Positions 51,606 through 60,696 of a stretch of 64,000 nucleotides of DNA are shown here, in pieces. The notes beneath the pieces were generated by a model, which was not told where the DNA came from, made no database searches, and saw only the letters and a list, made by a program, of their open reading frames with translations. Position 1 is the first letter of the stretch. Each line of letters opens with the position of its first letter. The stretch is from JAUWPO01 sp965603285. GTDB lineage: Bacteria; Chloroflexota; Anaerolineae; Anaerolineales; UBA4823. The position numbers were made by a program, and so were the translations under genes. The stretch lies in the NCBI GenBank assembly GCA_965603285.1, contig CBFDCK010000003.1, positions 1 through 64,000 of the forward strand. Reading direction: 5' to 3'.

Positions 51606-52313
51606 ATGAATATCAAACGTACTTGCGTGGTTGTAGCTCTAGTATTACTCTTAGCCGGTCTTGCTGCCTGTACGCGTTCATTAACACCTTCGGATAAAGG
51701 TACTCAGACCAGCCCTGAGGACGTTACTTCTGAAGAAGTGACGCCCGCAGCCGGTACAGAAGTTATGGGACAATTATTTTTGCTCGCAACCCAAACGGCT
51801 ATGGCTCGACAAGGCATCAGCGCTGAGGAATTCCCCGAAGTGTCAACAGAAGAAGCACCAACAGATGTGGCTCCCGGTACAACCGAAACCGCTCCTGTTG
51901 AGGGTCAAGAACAAGGTACAACAACTGCTCCAACCCCTAAACCGACCAAAGTAGCAGTGCCAACTGCGACACCAGGAAAGCCTGATACGTATACTTTACA
52001 GAAGGGCGAGTTCCCATTCTGCATAGCCAGACGTTTTGATGTGAATCCACACGAAATGCTGCGGGTCAGTGGTATAGTGCCCAATACAACTCTTCAACCC
52101 GGCACAGTGTTGAAATTACCCCAGACCGATCGAGCATACCCCGGAAATCGCACTTTGCGAGAGCATCCCACTACTTATACGGTCAAATCTGGGGACACAA
52201 TTTATTCTATAGCTTGTTTGTTTGGCGATGTGGCTCCGGACGCTATCGCTTATGCGAATGGTTTGCAACCGCCATATGAGCTATCCCTGGGAGATGAGTT
52301 GCATATCCCATAA
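51606..52313 (+). CDS. LysM-domain lipoprotein
   Basis: 235 residues. Lipoprotein signal VVALVLLLAGLAAC is followed by a long Thr/Glu/Pro-rich spacer to ~120 and two LysM repeats: DTYTLQKGEFPFCIARRFDV...LKLP and TTYTVKSGDTIYSIACLFGD...LHIP. LysM binds N-acetylglucosamine polymers, so the protein is probably attached to peptidoglycan or outer polysaccharide. No catalytic domain. AGGAGATAG precedes the start. The 275-base region before the gene holds a small hairpin (CAGACC/GGTCTG at 51568-51587) and no other recognised element. Confidence 0.85.
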   Translation: MNIKRTCVVVALVLLLAGLAACTRSLTPSDKGTQTSPEDVTSEEVTPAAGTEVMGQLFLLATQTAMARQGISAEEFPEVSTEEAPTDVAPGTTETAPVEGQEQGTTTAPTPKPTKVAVPTATPGKPDTYTLQKGEFPFCIARRFDVNPHEMLRVSGIVPNTTLQPGTVLKLPQTDRAYPGNRTLREHPTTYTVKSGDTIYSIACLFGDVAPDAIAYANGLQPPYELSLGDELHIP

Positions 52314-52340
52314 TAGATGATTGTATATTTACTGGAATTC

Positions 52341-52374
52341 AAGGAGTAGCCAAACCTGATGGTGGCTGCTCCTT
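52341..52374 (+). terminator. Hairpin terminator after the LysM gene
   Basis: A 12-bp stem with one wobble (AAGGAGTAGCCA at 52341-52352 with TGGCTGCTCCTT at 52363-52374), a 10-base loop, followed by AATTATTT. It lies in the 83-base gap before the Nudix gene. Confidence 0.6.
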
Positions 52375-52395
52375 AATTATTTAGGGAGGTTTTTT

Positions 52396-52944
52396 ATGCC
52401 GTTTGAAGTGATTGAATCCCAGGTCGTTTTCCGTGGTCGTGTTTTCAAAGTCAGAAAGGATAAGATCAGAGTCACCGAAAGCCGGGTTTCCCATCTGGAC
52501 GTGGTCGAGCACCGTAATTCTGTAACAATCGTACCGCTGGACAGTGATGGTAACCTCTGGTTTGTTCGCCAGTATCGTCATCCAGTTGAGGGAAACCTGC
52601 TGGAGTTGCCTGCTGGTGTGATTGAACCGGAGGAGTCGGCCGAGGAGTGTGCCTACCGTGAAATTCGTGAAGAGACTGGTATGGCGGCAGGAAATTTGCG
52701 GGAGATCGGTAGTTTCTTCATGGCGCCTGGGTATTCGACAGAGTACATGTATGTCTTTCTAGCGACCGAACTGGATCCGGATCCATTGGATGCAGACGAG
52801 GACGAGTTCATAAGCATTGATAAGATTCCAGTTGAAATGGCATTGCGCATGGCAAAGAGCGGTCAGATCCAGGACGTAAAATCAATCGGGTCGATATTTC
52901 TGGCGCAGCCATTTTTGCTCCAGACAACAGAGCCTAATTCATAA
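52396..52944 (+). CDS. Nudix hydrolase, ADP-ribose pyrophosphatase-like
   Basis: 182 residues. The Nudix box is complete at about 76-98: GVIEPEESAEECAYREIREE then TGM, giving GX5EX7REXXEEXGU. Upstream FVRQYRHPVEGNLLELPAG is the signature of ADP-ribose/sugar-nucleotide pyrophosphatases. It cleaves ADP-ribose or related NDP-sugars to AMP plus sugar phosphate. Strong GGGAGG site before the start. Confidence 0.88.
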   Translation: MPFEVIESQVVFRGRVFKVRKDKIRVTESRVSHLDVVEHRNSVTIVPLDSDGNLWFVRQYRHPVEGNLLELPAGVIEPEESAEECAYREIREETGMAAGNLREIGSFFMAPGYSTEYMYVFLATELDPDPLDADEDEFISIDKIPVEMALRMAKSGQIQDVKSIGSIFLAQPFLLQTTEPNS

Positions 52945-52988
52945 GTACAAAGCTGCTAAACAATATTGAGTTTTTACCTTGCGAAGGT

Positions 52989-53291
52989 CTATGGCTGAGC
53001 CTGGTTTGCCCCTGTTGGCTCTGCTTTGTGTGGTGAGGTTGAACTTCGACCTGTTTCCGGGTTGAGCAGCGTGTTCAGCCATGTGATTGCTCTTCCGTCG
53101 TATTCCCTGCGCCCGCATATATCGCACACATAAGCCGGAAAATCTGGCACTGTGATCAATTCATTGTTCAGCCAGGTGAAATAAGTCAGGTGCCGCAGCT
53201 TCAAGAGACCAGTACCGCATTCACCACACATGCCTTTGATATTTGGTGCCTCATTTTCTGGTTTACTGATCATCCCTGGCAACTCCTTCAC
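52989..53291 (-). CDS. YgiT-type zinc-finger protein
   Basis: 100 residues. Two CxxC knuckles, MCGECG near 21-26 and VCDICGRREYDG near 55-66, frame a beta-hairpin with LTYFTWLNNELITVPDFPAYVCD. This is the layout of the MqsA/YgiT zinc domain but without the C-terminal helix-turn-helix. No MqsR-like toxin is next to it. Its ATG overlaps the stop of the deoC paralogue by 4 bases, so expression is coupled. Confidence 0.75.
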   Translation of the reverse strand: MKELPGMISKPENEAPNIKGMCGECGTGLLKLRHLTYFTWLNNELITVPDFPAYVCDICGRREYDGRAITWLNTLLNPETGRSSTSPHKAEPTGANQAQP

Positions 53292-54034
53292 TCGAGAGCT
53301 TCCCGAATAATATTAACACCGGCGCTGGCACCCAAACGCGTTGCGCCGGCTCGAATCATAGCTGTTGCTGTTTCATAGTCACGTACACCACCCGCGGCTT
53401 TGATCTCAATATTGGGGCCAACAAGCCGGTACATCAAATCAACATCTTCGACTGTAGCTCCACCTGGGACAAAGTCGGTTGACGTCTTTACGAAATCTGC
53501 TCCCGCTGCTTTACATATCAGGCAGGCGATTATCTTCTCCCTGTGGGTTAGCAGGGACGTTTCAAGGATAACCTTCAGGATTGCTTTTTGATTGTGAGCG
53601 GTTTGGGCAACTGACTGCACGTCGTTGACCACCAACCCGTAGGCCTCACTCTTAAGAGCGCCAATATTCATCACCATGTCGATCTCGGAGGCGCCAAAAA
53701 GTATGCATGAAAGTGCTTCGAAGGATTTCTGGGTCGGAAGGGTGGCGCCAAGCGGGAATCCCACTACAGTGCAAACAAGGACCTGGGAATCTGCCAATAA
53801 CCCTGATGCCAGGGGGATATAGGCTGGATTCACGCACACGCTGGTAAAATTGTATTTCCGTGCTTCTTTGCAGAGATCCGCGATCTGGTCTGAAGTAGCT
53901 TCTGGTTTCAGCAGGGTGTGATCAATCCAGCCGGCAATTTGAGCACCCATAGGTACGGGAGGTAGGGCTGGCAGTACCGGCAGTTCACTTTCGTATTCGT
54001 CGGCTAATTCAAGAATCTGTGCAATTGAATACAT
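53288..54034 (-). CDS. deoC: Deoxyribose-phosphate aldolase, non-microcompartment paralogue
   Basis: 248 residues. WIDHTLLKPEATSDQI, VCVNPAYIPLASGLL, VVGFPLGATLPTQKSFEA, Lys in FVKTSTDFVPGGAT and GGVRDYETATAMIRAGATRLGASAGVNII. Catalytic lysines are retained. The N-terminal ~30 residues are Pro/Glu-rich and lack the Cys cluster of the compartment copy; whether the first 14 residues (MYSIAQILELADEY) form a helix is unclear. It is presumably the cytosolic nucleoside-salvage enzyme. Next to signal peptidase and zinc-finger genes. Confidence 0.93.
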   Translation of the reverse strand: MYSIAQILELADEYESELPVLPALPPVPMGAQIAGWIDHTLLKPEATSDQIADLCKEARKYNFTSVCVNPAYIPLASGLLADSQVLVCTVVGFPLGATLPTQKSFEALSCILFGASEIDMVMNIGALKSEAYGLVVNDVQSVAQTAHNQKAILKVILETSLLTHREKIIACLICKAAGADFVKTSTDFVPGGATVEDVDLMYRLVGPNIEIKAAGGVRDYETATAMIRAGATRLGASAGVNIIREALE

Positions 54035-54046
54035 AAGTAATTATCT

Positions 54047-54652
54047 TCAGGGGGCTGCATTTGCTGAAACAGGGTATTGGATAAGCCCCCATTTTTCTGG
54101 TGGCCAATAGACAACCAGTGCTTTGCCAACTACGTTTTCCATCGGAACGGGACCCCAATTGTGAGAATCGGAAGAATTGTTACGGTTATCTCCTAATACA
54201 AAAAGAGAATTTTCAGGTACGTCCCATTCACTCTGATATTGTGGTTCGGCAGCGATATAGGGTTCTTCTATGAGCTGGTCGTTGACGTAAACTGAGCCGT
54301 TGGAAATTGTAACATTATCTCCAGATAACCCAATGACGCGTTTGATATATTCCTGCTCAGGGTCGCGGGGATAGTGAAATACGATCACATCGCTAATTTC
54401 TGGCTGGCTGAATTTGTATGCTAATCTATTGACGATCACAAATTCTCCGCTTTGCAGCGTGGGTTCCATACTGTGACCATCAACTCGGATACGGGCAGAA
54501 ACTGCATTTATACCAATAAACAGCAATATCGATAAGATCAAAGTCTCCAGGACATCCAGGAAAAAGCGCGCAACCTTCGAACGGCGACCTTTTATGGTGG
54601 TCGGTTCGGGAAGCGTCTCAGTTTGATAACCTTCCAAGTTGTTTTCCTCCAT
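54047..54652 (-). CDS. lepB: Signal peptidase I
   Basis: About 201 residues from the ATG at 54652; the frame stays open 14 codons further, and an ATG at 54661 is possible. One N-terminal membrane helix (VLETLILSILLFIGINAV) precedes the catalytic domain: Ser in RVDGHSMEPTLQSGEF, Lys in EYIKRVIGLSGD, and VLGDNRNNSSDSHNWGPV (box E). It removes signal peptides of exported proteins on the outer face of the membrane. Confidence 0.95.
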   Translation of the reverse strand: MEENNLEGYQTETLPEPTTIKGRRSKVARFFLDVLETLILSILLFIGINAVSARIRVDGHSMEPTLQSGEFVIVNRLAYKFSQPEISDVIVFHYPRDPEQEYIKRVIGLSGDNVTISNGSVYVNDQLIEEPYIAAEPQYQSEWDVPENSLFVLGDNRNNSSDSHNWGPVPMENVVGKALVVYWPPEKWGLIQYPVSANAAP

Positions 54653-54736
54653 ATGAATCATGAAGATTATAAATCTGCTTCGTAGTAGGAGCAAGGTTTT
54701 GAATATTAGAGTGCGTTCATGATTATATAATGTGTT

Positions 54737-56119
54737 CTAATGTCTTGGTTTGAGTACCAATCGTATCGGCGTACCGATGAATGGATAATGGACGCGGAGT
54801 TGGTTTTCTAGATAGCGAAGGTAGCTGAAATGCGCTGACTTAGGATTGTTGACGTAGAGCATAAACGTGGGTGGATCGCTGCGAACTTGTGTGACGTAGT
54901 AGATTCTAAGCTGGCGACCGGAAAATGTGGGTGCTGGATGTCTGTCCTGCGCATTTTGTACGACTTGGTTGAGCTGCGAGGTGGAAAGTTTAACCAATCT
55001 TTCCTCCTGCACCTGAAGCGCCAACGGTAGTACCCGGTGTACACGCTGCCCGGTTTTGGCAGAAATAAAAAGAAGCGGCACGTAATCCATGAATTTTAAT
55101 TCGTCGCGTAAACGAGTGGTGAACTCGTGCATAGTGTAGGTGTTTTTTTCGATTAAATCCCATTTATTCACCACCACTACGACACTTTTCCATTCTTCCA
55201 GGATGAAGCCTGCGATGTGGGCGTCTTGGGCGGTTACACCGCTGGTAGCATCAATTACCAGCAGCGCTACATCTGCCCGTTTTATGGCCAACAATGCACG
55301 CAGGACGCTGTATTTTTCCACACCCGGTACGATCCGTCCCCGTCGGCGAATGCCTGCAGTATCGATCAAAGTGATTGGAATGTTCTCGTAGACCAGATTT
55401 GTATCCACTGCATCCCGGGTGGTCCCGGGAATTGGACTCACGATCGCCCGTTCTTGTCCGAGTATTTTATTCAGCAGGCTTGATTTACCAACGTTCGGCT
55501 TCCCAATGATCGCTATTTTAATAGAATCGTCTTCGATTTCAGCTTCTTGATCTATGGATGTTTTGAGGGCGGTCACAAGGACGTCCAACAAATCTCCGGT
55601 ACCAGTGCCGTGCAGAGCTGAAATCGGGTAAGGGTCACCCATGCCCAATTCATAGAATTCCAGCGCCTGACTGCGGCGGGCAGCATTGTCAGCCTTATTC
55701 ACTACCAGCAGCACAGGCGGCCAAAAAGAACCGTTTCGTTTCCGTTGGTGCTGGCGTAGAATTTGAGCTACTTCCTGGTCGGCCGGGGTTACACCGCTTT
55801 CAACGTCTGTGATGAACAGTACGATATCGGCTTCATCAATGGCGATTTCCGCCTGGATGCGGATATCATTGATGAAATCTTTTGATCCAATCGAAAGCGG
55901 TTCCTTGACCTGACCAGGAGAGATTGTCGTTGGATCAATTCCACCGGTGTCAATAATGTCAAAAGATATGCCGCTCCACTCCGCTTCTGCTACCAACCGG
56001 TCGCGTGTCGTTCCGGGGATTTCATCGGTGACTGCTAGCCGATCCCCTGCCAAACGGTTAAACAACGTGCTTTTACCGACATTGGGTCGTCCTACTAAAG
56101 CGATAATTGGTTTTAGCAT
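54737..56119 (-). CDS. der: Ribosome-assembly GTPase Der (EngA)
   Basis: 460 residues. Two GTPase domains in tandem: IALVGRPNVGKSTLFNRL with DTGGIDP, and IAIIGKPNVGKSSLLNKILG with DTAGIRRRGR; NKAD and NKWD specificity motifs. A C-terminal KH-like domain ends the protein (IYYVTQVRSDPPTFMLYVNN). It acts in 50S subunit maturation. Confidence 0.97.
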   Translation of the reverse strand: MLKPIIALVGRPNVGKSTLFNRLAGDRLAVTDEIPGTTRDRLVAEAEWSGISFDIIDTGGIDPTTISPGQVKEPLSIGSKDFINDIRIQAEIAIDEADIVLFITDVESGVTPADQEVAQILRQHQRKRNGSFWPPVLLVVNKADNAARRSQALEFYELGMGDPYPISALHGTGTGDLLDVLVTALKTSIDQEAEIEDDSIKIAIIGKPNVGKSSLLNKILGQERAIVSPIPGTTRDAVDTNLVYENIPITLIDTAGIRRRGRIVPGVEKYSVLRALLAIKRADVALLVIDATSGVTAQDAHIAGFILEEWKSVVVVVNKWDLIEKNTYTMHEFTTRLRDELKFMDYVPLLFISAKTGQRVHRVLPLALQVQEERLVKLSTSQLNQVVQNAQDRHPAPTFSGRQLRIYYVTQVRSDPPTFMLYVNNPKSAHFSYLRYLENQLRVHYPFIGTPIRLVLKPRH

Positions 56120-56188
56120 TAGTCTATCCTGTCAGGTGAACGGTATACGCTGGGTGCGGCTTTTTGCTGTATTCTGCTTGTGAGAGAA

Positions 56189-57472
56189 TCACGGCGTGGG
56201 TGTGACCGATGGTGTAGCGAGGACTGTTACAGTAGGTGTGGGGGTTGGTGCAACACTGATATCCACTTCGACTGTATCGGGTAGCGTGGTCTGCACTCGA
56301 ACTTGATCAGGTACCCGCTCGACTTCGGGAGACCGCTGGTAGATACCGGTAGGCAATCCTTCGAGGTCCAAAATTATCCGGAAATCTGCTGGTGTTAATA
56401 CTTCCAGGATGTTTATCGGTCCTGCTGCTATCACATCAACCTGTACAGGCGATATCGCGGCTTCAAGATCCTGTGCCAGACCAACTACCTCAACAGGGAC
56501 GGAGTACGTCCTACTGCTTTCGATCGCTGCTACGCTTACCTGAACCAGGACATCAGGTTCTCGAACTAATTCAATCCCTGGGGGCAAACTCAATCCAACA
56601 TTTATTTCAATATCATCACCTAGATCGGTCAGGTTTACTGGAAGGGTATCAACGAAGCCTGGAATCTCATCTATTTTTCTTGGATCTTCAGAAAAAACCG
56701 TCACCGTAGGAGGTGAGACCGAGACGTTTGTCAGGCGGTAACCATTTGCGACCTGACCTGTAGTGGTCACCTTGACGACAACGTTTTTAAAACCGCCTAG
56801 TAGATTGATCGGTTGGGTGACGCTTACTTCATTAGGTGTGACCGTCACATCGCGGATTGTTTCGCCGTTCTCATCCACTACTTCCACGGGGATGGTTGTA
56901 TTAAGAGTTTCGGTTTCGCCGGAGATATCAATACTTGAGCGCACCAGTGCTACTTTCTCTACTGAAGATGCTGGACCGGATACTGTGACTTCGTTTGGCT
57001 CAAGTAATACCGTCCCTTTTTTATAACCTAATGGCGGCTCTCCGTTCACACTGAGTTCGATTGGGAAACTATCAGCTGCTAATGGTTCCAGAGTCAAACG
57101 TATATCCTGAGGATCAACATTGACAAACCGGATTGGGTTGATATCTACACTTGTTCTTACCTCGACATTATGTTCTCCGGTTTTTAAACCGGATAAATCA
57201 ATCCAGGCTTGAATTAATTTGGGGTTGTCATTCAGCTCATTCCATATTGACCTGGGAGCCTTTAACGTGAGCTGTACCGTTTCAGGGATTTCACCTATCA
57301 GCAGTAATTTTGGATCCTGCCCAACTACTTCGATACTTACAGGGCGTGAGATGTGTTCTTCATTAGGGTCGGCGGTAACAACTGCCGATACCCATACGAC
57401 CACGGACAGGATGAAAGCAAGTATTAGAGTGCTTATGTTCTTAGATAGCCACCGAAATATGGAAGCGAACAT
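56189..57472 (-). CDS. cdaR: YbbR-domain protein (CdaR-like regulator of diadenylate cyclase)
   Basis: 427 residues. An N-terminal membrane helix (ISTLILAFILSVVVWVSAVV) anchors about four YbbR repeats outside the cell, each with a VEVVGQD- or VTGPxSxV-type strand pattern (EVTVSGPASSVEKVALV, VTVFSEDPRKIDEIPGFVDT). The C-terminus is Thr/Pro-rich (PTPTPTVTVLATPSVTPTP). In Firmicutes CdaR controls the diadenylate cyclase CdaA, whose gene ends exactly one base before this start, so coupling is firm. Confidence 0.92.
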   Translation of the reverse strand: MFASIFRWLSKNISTLILAFILSVVVWVSAVVTADPNEEHISRPVSIEVVGQDPKLLLIGEIPETVQLTLKAPRSIWNELNDNPKLIQAWIDLSGLKTGEHNVEVRTSVDINPIRFVNVDPQDIRLTLEPLAADSFPIELSVNGEPPLGYKKGTVLLEPNEVTVSGPASSVEKVALVRSSIDISGETETLNTTIPVEVVDENGETIRDVTVTPNEVSVTQPINLLGGFKNVVVKVTTTGQVANGYRLTNVSVSPPTVTVFSEDPRKIDEIPGFVDTLPVNLTDLGDDIEINVGLSLPPGIELVREPDVLVQVSVAAIESSRTYSVPVEVVGLAQDLEAAISPVQVDVIAAGPINILEVLTPADFRIILDLEGLPTGIYQRSPEVERVPDQVRVQTTLPDTVEVDISVAPTPTPTVTVLATPSVTPTP

Positions 57473-58354
57473 TTATGAATCCTTTTGGTCATTTGCACCC
57501 GTTCCGGGGAAAAAACGAGACACTGACGCTAACAATCCACTAGGCTGTGGCGGTTTAAAAAATGCTCTCAGTACATTCTCCAGGCGCTCAGCATCAAGGC
57601 GTCTAATCATCCTTCCGGAGTGAACGACGGTTATCGAACCTGTCTCTTCAGAAATCACAATGGCAACTGCGTCGCTTACCTCAGATATACCCAGTGCCGC
57701 CCGGTGGCGCAGCCCCATCTGCCTTTCCGGGGATGCGGTCAGGACACCGCTGGCGGATAGGGGCATAACACAGGAAGCAGCAATCAGGCAGGAGTCTGAA
57801 ATGATTACTGCCCCATCGTGCAATGGGGTGTTGGGGTAGAACACTTGTAACAGTAATTCCGGGGATACGTCAGCGTTCATGTACACCCCGGTCTGCACGT
57901 ACTCATTCAGGGAGTCGCGACGCTGCATGGCGATCAAAGCTCCATGTTTGCGGTTAGCAAGACGTGCAGACGCATAAACGATTGCATTTATCGTATCTTG
58001 CATTTTTCCGGAAGACTTATTGGTGGGTATAATCGTTCCCGCTCGCCCTAATCGTTCGAGGGCGTGCCTTATTTCTGGAGCAAAGATAACTGGTATGGCA
58101 AACAGGATAGCAGGCAGAGCCACTCTTACAAGCCATGAGAAAGCCGGCAGCACTTCTAATGATGCCAATAATCCGATCAATGCGATTAATAACAGGGCTC
58201 CACGAAGCAACACCATAGCTTGAGTGCCGCGCAATAGCAATAAGATCCCGAAGAAAACTGCCATAACCAGGATCAGGTCAACTATGCTCACCCAGTTTAG
58301 TCGCTCGAAAATAAAGACTATATTTGTAGCTATGGTGTTGATAAATTCAGGCAC
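57473..58354 (-). CDS. cdaA: Membrane diadenylate cyclase CdaA (c-di-AMP synthase)
   Basis: 293 residues. Three N-terminal membrane helices (to ~95) are followed by a DAC/DisA_N domain with LHDGAVIISDSCLIAASCVMP (DGA motif) and MGLRHRAALGISE (RHR motif), both needed for catalysis. It makes c-di-AMP from two ATP. The adjacent cdaR gene is typical; glmM is not found here. Confidence 0.95.
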   Translation of the reverse strand: MPEFINTIATNIVFIFERLNWVSIVDLILVMAVFFGILLLLRGTQAMVLLRGALLLIALIGLLASLEVLPAFSWLVRVALPAILFAIPVIFAPEIRHALERLGRAGTIIPTNKSSGKMQDTINAIVYASARLANRKHGALIAMQRRDSLNEYVQTGVYMNADVSPELLLQVFYPNTPLHDGAVIISDSCLIAASCVMPLSASGVLTASPERQMGLRHRAALGISEVSDAVAIVISEETGSITVVHSGRMIRRLDAERLENVLRAFFKPPQPSGLLASVSRFFPGTGANDQKDS

Positions 58355-58400
58355 GCGTGTGAACTCCAGATTGGTTTATCTAATAAAAATTAAAGGGCTC

Positions 58401-59525
58401 TCATAGCGCAGACGTTTGTTGCAATTGTTTACTGAACATAACTGTATCACGGGATTGGAAGGAAATGGCGATTTCTCTCCAAGCTTGAATTTCGAGCTCC
58501 TCTGGATTTCGCACCTTGTATCCAAGAGGTGTTAATCCAGCAAAGTGATCGGCTAATTTGTCGGTCAGGTAGAGGAGCGAAATTTCGCATTGGCGCCCCT
58601 CTGATATTGAATCAATTGCTCTCATAAATTCATATAATGAGTTTGGGATTGGAAAATCCACTCCCAGGTGGACTTCGTCGCTGATTGCGACTAAATTTTT
58701 ATCATTCCAACCCGCCACACCAGCAGGAATATCGCCGAATTTCATGACCAGGAAGGTTTTTTCTGTAAAGGCAGCCATGATATCTTGAGAAGTGGGATTT
58801 ACTTCTCCATCGCTAAGTTGAGAGATAAGCCCAGAAATTTCAGCACACTGGTCAGGTATATACCGGAGGACCTTGATGTTACCCATTTGGTACACTTCTG
58901 GGCTGGGTTTCTTTTTACGCAGCTTCTCGTATAATCCCAACCATGCTTTCTTAACCTGACTCCAGGTATTTTCAAGAGAGTCGTAATTGTATATAACAAT
59001 ATTAGCAGCAGCAATTTTATCATTCTGGGGGGACTGTAATTCTATCCTTTGGGTAGCATTCATCTCACTCAGACCACGATTTTTGATCAAGCGGGCAAGC
59101 TGCAGCTTTAGGGGAGCAGTGCTGACCCACAGGCAATCACATTTTTTTGCCATACCTGATTCGATCAGTTTGATGGCTTCAAGGACGATTACCTTATGCC
59201 CAGATCGATTGATTAAAGCATCGATAGCCTCACTGACGAGCGGGTGGATGATTGACTCCAACTGCGCCAGTGCATCTTTGTCGTGAAATACTACCTGGGC
59301 AAGTTTAGAGCGCTCGATCTCGCCACTAGAGTCTAGAATCCCCTCTCCGAATGCTTCTAACACTGGTTGGAAGCCCGGGTCTCCTGAAGCGATGGTGCGA
59401 TGAGCCAAGGCATCTGCATCGATGCCGAATGCTCCTAAGTGTTCCAGCATTTTTCGCACTACGCTCTTGCCAGTGGCTATGTTGCCGGTCAAACCGATCA
59501 CATATTTTCCCGACCAGGCGCTCAT
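58401..59525 (-). CDS. coaE: Dephospho-CoA kinase with a ~180-residue C-terminal extension
   Basis: 374 residues from the ATG at 59525 (GGAG upstream); normal CoaE has ~200. Residues 1-195 are CoaE: VIGLTGNIATGKSVVRKML (P-loop), GIDADALAHRTI, IIHPLVSEAI and CDCLWVSTAPLKLQLARLIKNRGLS. It phosphorylates dephospho-CoA in the last step of CoA synthesis. The extension (~200-374; FLVMKFGDIPAGVAGWNDKN, LYLTDKLADHFAGLTPLGYK) faintly recalls a GNAT acyltransferase fold but lacks a clear acetyl-CoA loop. Function of the extension is unknown. Confidence 0.88.
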   Translation of the reverse strand: MSAWSGKYVIGLTGNIATGKSVVRKMLEHLGAFGIDADALAHRTIASGDPGFQPVLEAFGEGILDSSGEIERSKLAQVVFHDKDALAQLESIIHPLVSEAIDALINRSGHKVIVLEAIKLIESGMAKKCDCLWVSTAPLKLQLARLIKNRGLSEMNATQRIELQSPQNDKIAAANIVIYNYDSLENTWSQVKKAWLGLYEKLRKKKPSPEVYQMGNIKVLRYIPDQCAEISGLISQLSDGEVNPTSQDIMAAFTEKTFLVMKFGDIPAGVAGWNDKNLVAISDEVHLGVDFPIPNSLYEFMRAIDSISEGRQCEISLLYLTDKLADHFAGLTPLGYKVRNPEELEIQAWREIAISFQSRDTVMFSKQLQQTSAL

Positions 59526-59607
59526 ACATTCTCCATTCAAACAGTTTTCGTTATCCTATTGCACCCCCCATTGTAGTCGTGGGGATGAAGAATGTCAAAG
59601 GCGGTAT

Positions 59608-59649
59608 AAAAAAACCATGTCCCATTAAGCTGTCCAAATCGGAACATGG
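59608..59649 (-). terminator. Rho-independent terminator of the peptide-transporter operon
   Basis: On the minus strand CCATGTTCC (59649-59641) pairs with GGGACATGG (59623-59615) in a 9-bp stem with one wobble, followed by seven T (59614-59608). Located ~50 bases past the dppF stop codon. Confidence 0.85.
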
Positions 59650-59700
59650 CACTATTGGTTTAGTTTTTATCGCTCTTATATGGCGGTCTTGGTATTACAG

Positions 59701-60696
59701 TTACATGAAATCCTCAGCAAAATGGCAGGCTGTCCAGTGCTTGACCTTGATTTCCCGGTATGCTGGTTCTTCCTGGAAGCAAACTTCTTTAGCGATTGGG
59801 CAGCGTGTATTAAAGTTACACCCGAAGGGCGGGTTTGCCGGGCTGGGGATATCACCCTCCAGAATAATGCGGTGGCGCGTTTCGCTGATATCCGGATCCG
59901 GTACTGGAACAGCAGACATCAGCGCTTGAGTGTAAGGATGCAGCGGGTGCAGGTAGATTTCGTCTCGATCCGCCAATTCGACGATCTTGCCCAGATACAT
60001 GACCGCCATCCGGTCGCTGATATGGCGAACCATGCTAAGGTCGTGGGCGATAAAGAGATAGGTCAGCCCAAGCTGTTCCTGCAGGTCTTCGAGCAGGTTG
60101 ACAACCTGCGCCTGGATGGAGACATCTAACGACGAAATCGGTTCATCGCAGATGATCAGGTCCGGGCTGAGGGCAAGTGCTCGGGCGATGCCGATCCTCT
60201 GCCGTTGCCCACCGGAGAATTCATGCGGGTAACGGTTGACGAATTCAGGATTTAGTCCCACCAATTCGAGCAATTCATCCACCCGTTTTCGTTTTTCCTT
60301 TCCTCGGGCGATTTTGTGCACTTCTAGGGGTGCGGAAATAATTGAACCCACAGTCATGCGTGGATTTAAAGAAGCATATGGATCCTGGAATATCATCTGC
60401 ATATGGCTCCTCAACCTGCGCAGCTCATTTTCCTTGAGCGTCGTCATATCAACGCCATCGAAAAGGATTTGCCCGTCCGTTGGTTCATAAAGTTGAAGGA
60501 TAGTTCGTCCGGTGGTTGTTTTTCCGCAGCCTGATTCGCCGACAAGACCTAAGGTCTCTCCAGGATAAATTTCGAAACTGACGCCATCTACTGCTTTAAT
60601 ATCTCCGACGTGTCGTTGTAAGATAGCTCCTTGGTAGATGGGGAAATATTTTTTTAGTTTCTTAACTTGGATCAATGCTTGTTCTTCGTTCGTCAT
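59701..60696 (-). CDS. dppF: Oligopeptide/dipeptide ABC transporter ATP-binding protein, DppF/OppF type
   Basis: 331 residues. Walker A GLVGESGCGKTTTGRTIL, Q-loop QDPYASLNPRMTVG, signature FSGGQRQRIGIARAL, Walker B LIICDEPISSLDVSIQAQ, H-loop FIAHDLSMVRHISD. The C-terminus has the Opp-type extension with NPPFGCNFNTRCPIAKEVC (iron-sulfur-like Cys motif in this subfamily). It energises import with the dppD product. The ATG at 60696 shares a base with the dppD stop. Confidence 0.95.
   Translation of the reverse strand: MTNEEQALIQVKKLKKYFPIYQGAILQRHVGDIKAVDGVSFEIYPGETLGLVGESGCGKTTTGRTILQLYEPTDGQILFDGVDMTTLKENELRRLRSHMQMIFQDPYASLNPRMTVGSIISAPLEVHKIARGKEKRKRVDELLELVGLNPEFVNRYPHEFSGGQRQRIGIARALALSPDLIICDEPISSLDVSIQAQVVNLLEDLQEQLGLTYLFIAHDLSMVRHISDRMAVMYLGKIVELADRDEIYLHPLHPYTQALMSAVPVPDPDISETRHRIILEGDIPSPANPPFGCNFNTRCPIAKEVCFQEEPAYREIKVKHWTACHFAEDFM

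Noticed and set aside
52989..53291. MqsA-type antitoxin of a toxin-antitoxin pair
   Set aside because: Only the zinc domain is present, the DNA-binding domain is missing and no MqsR- or RelE-like partner is adjacent.
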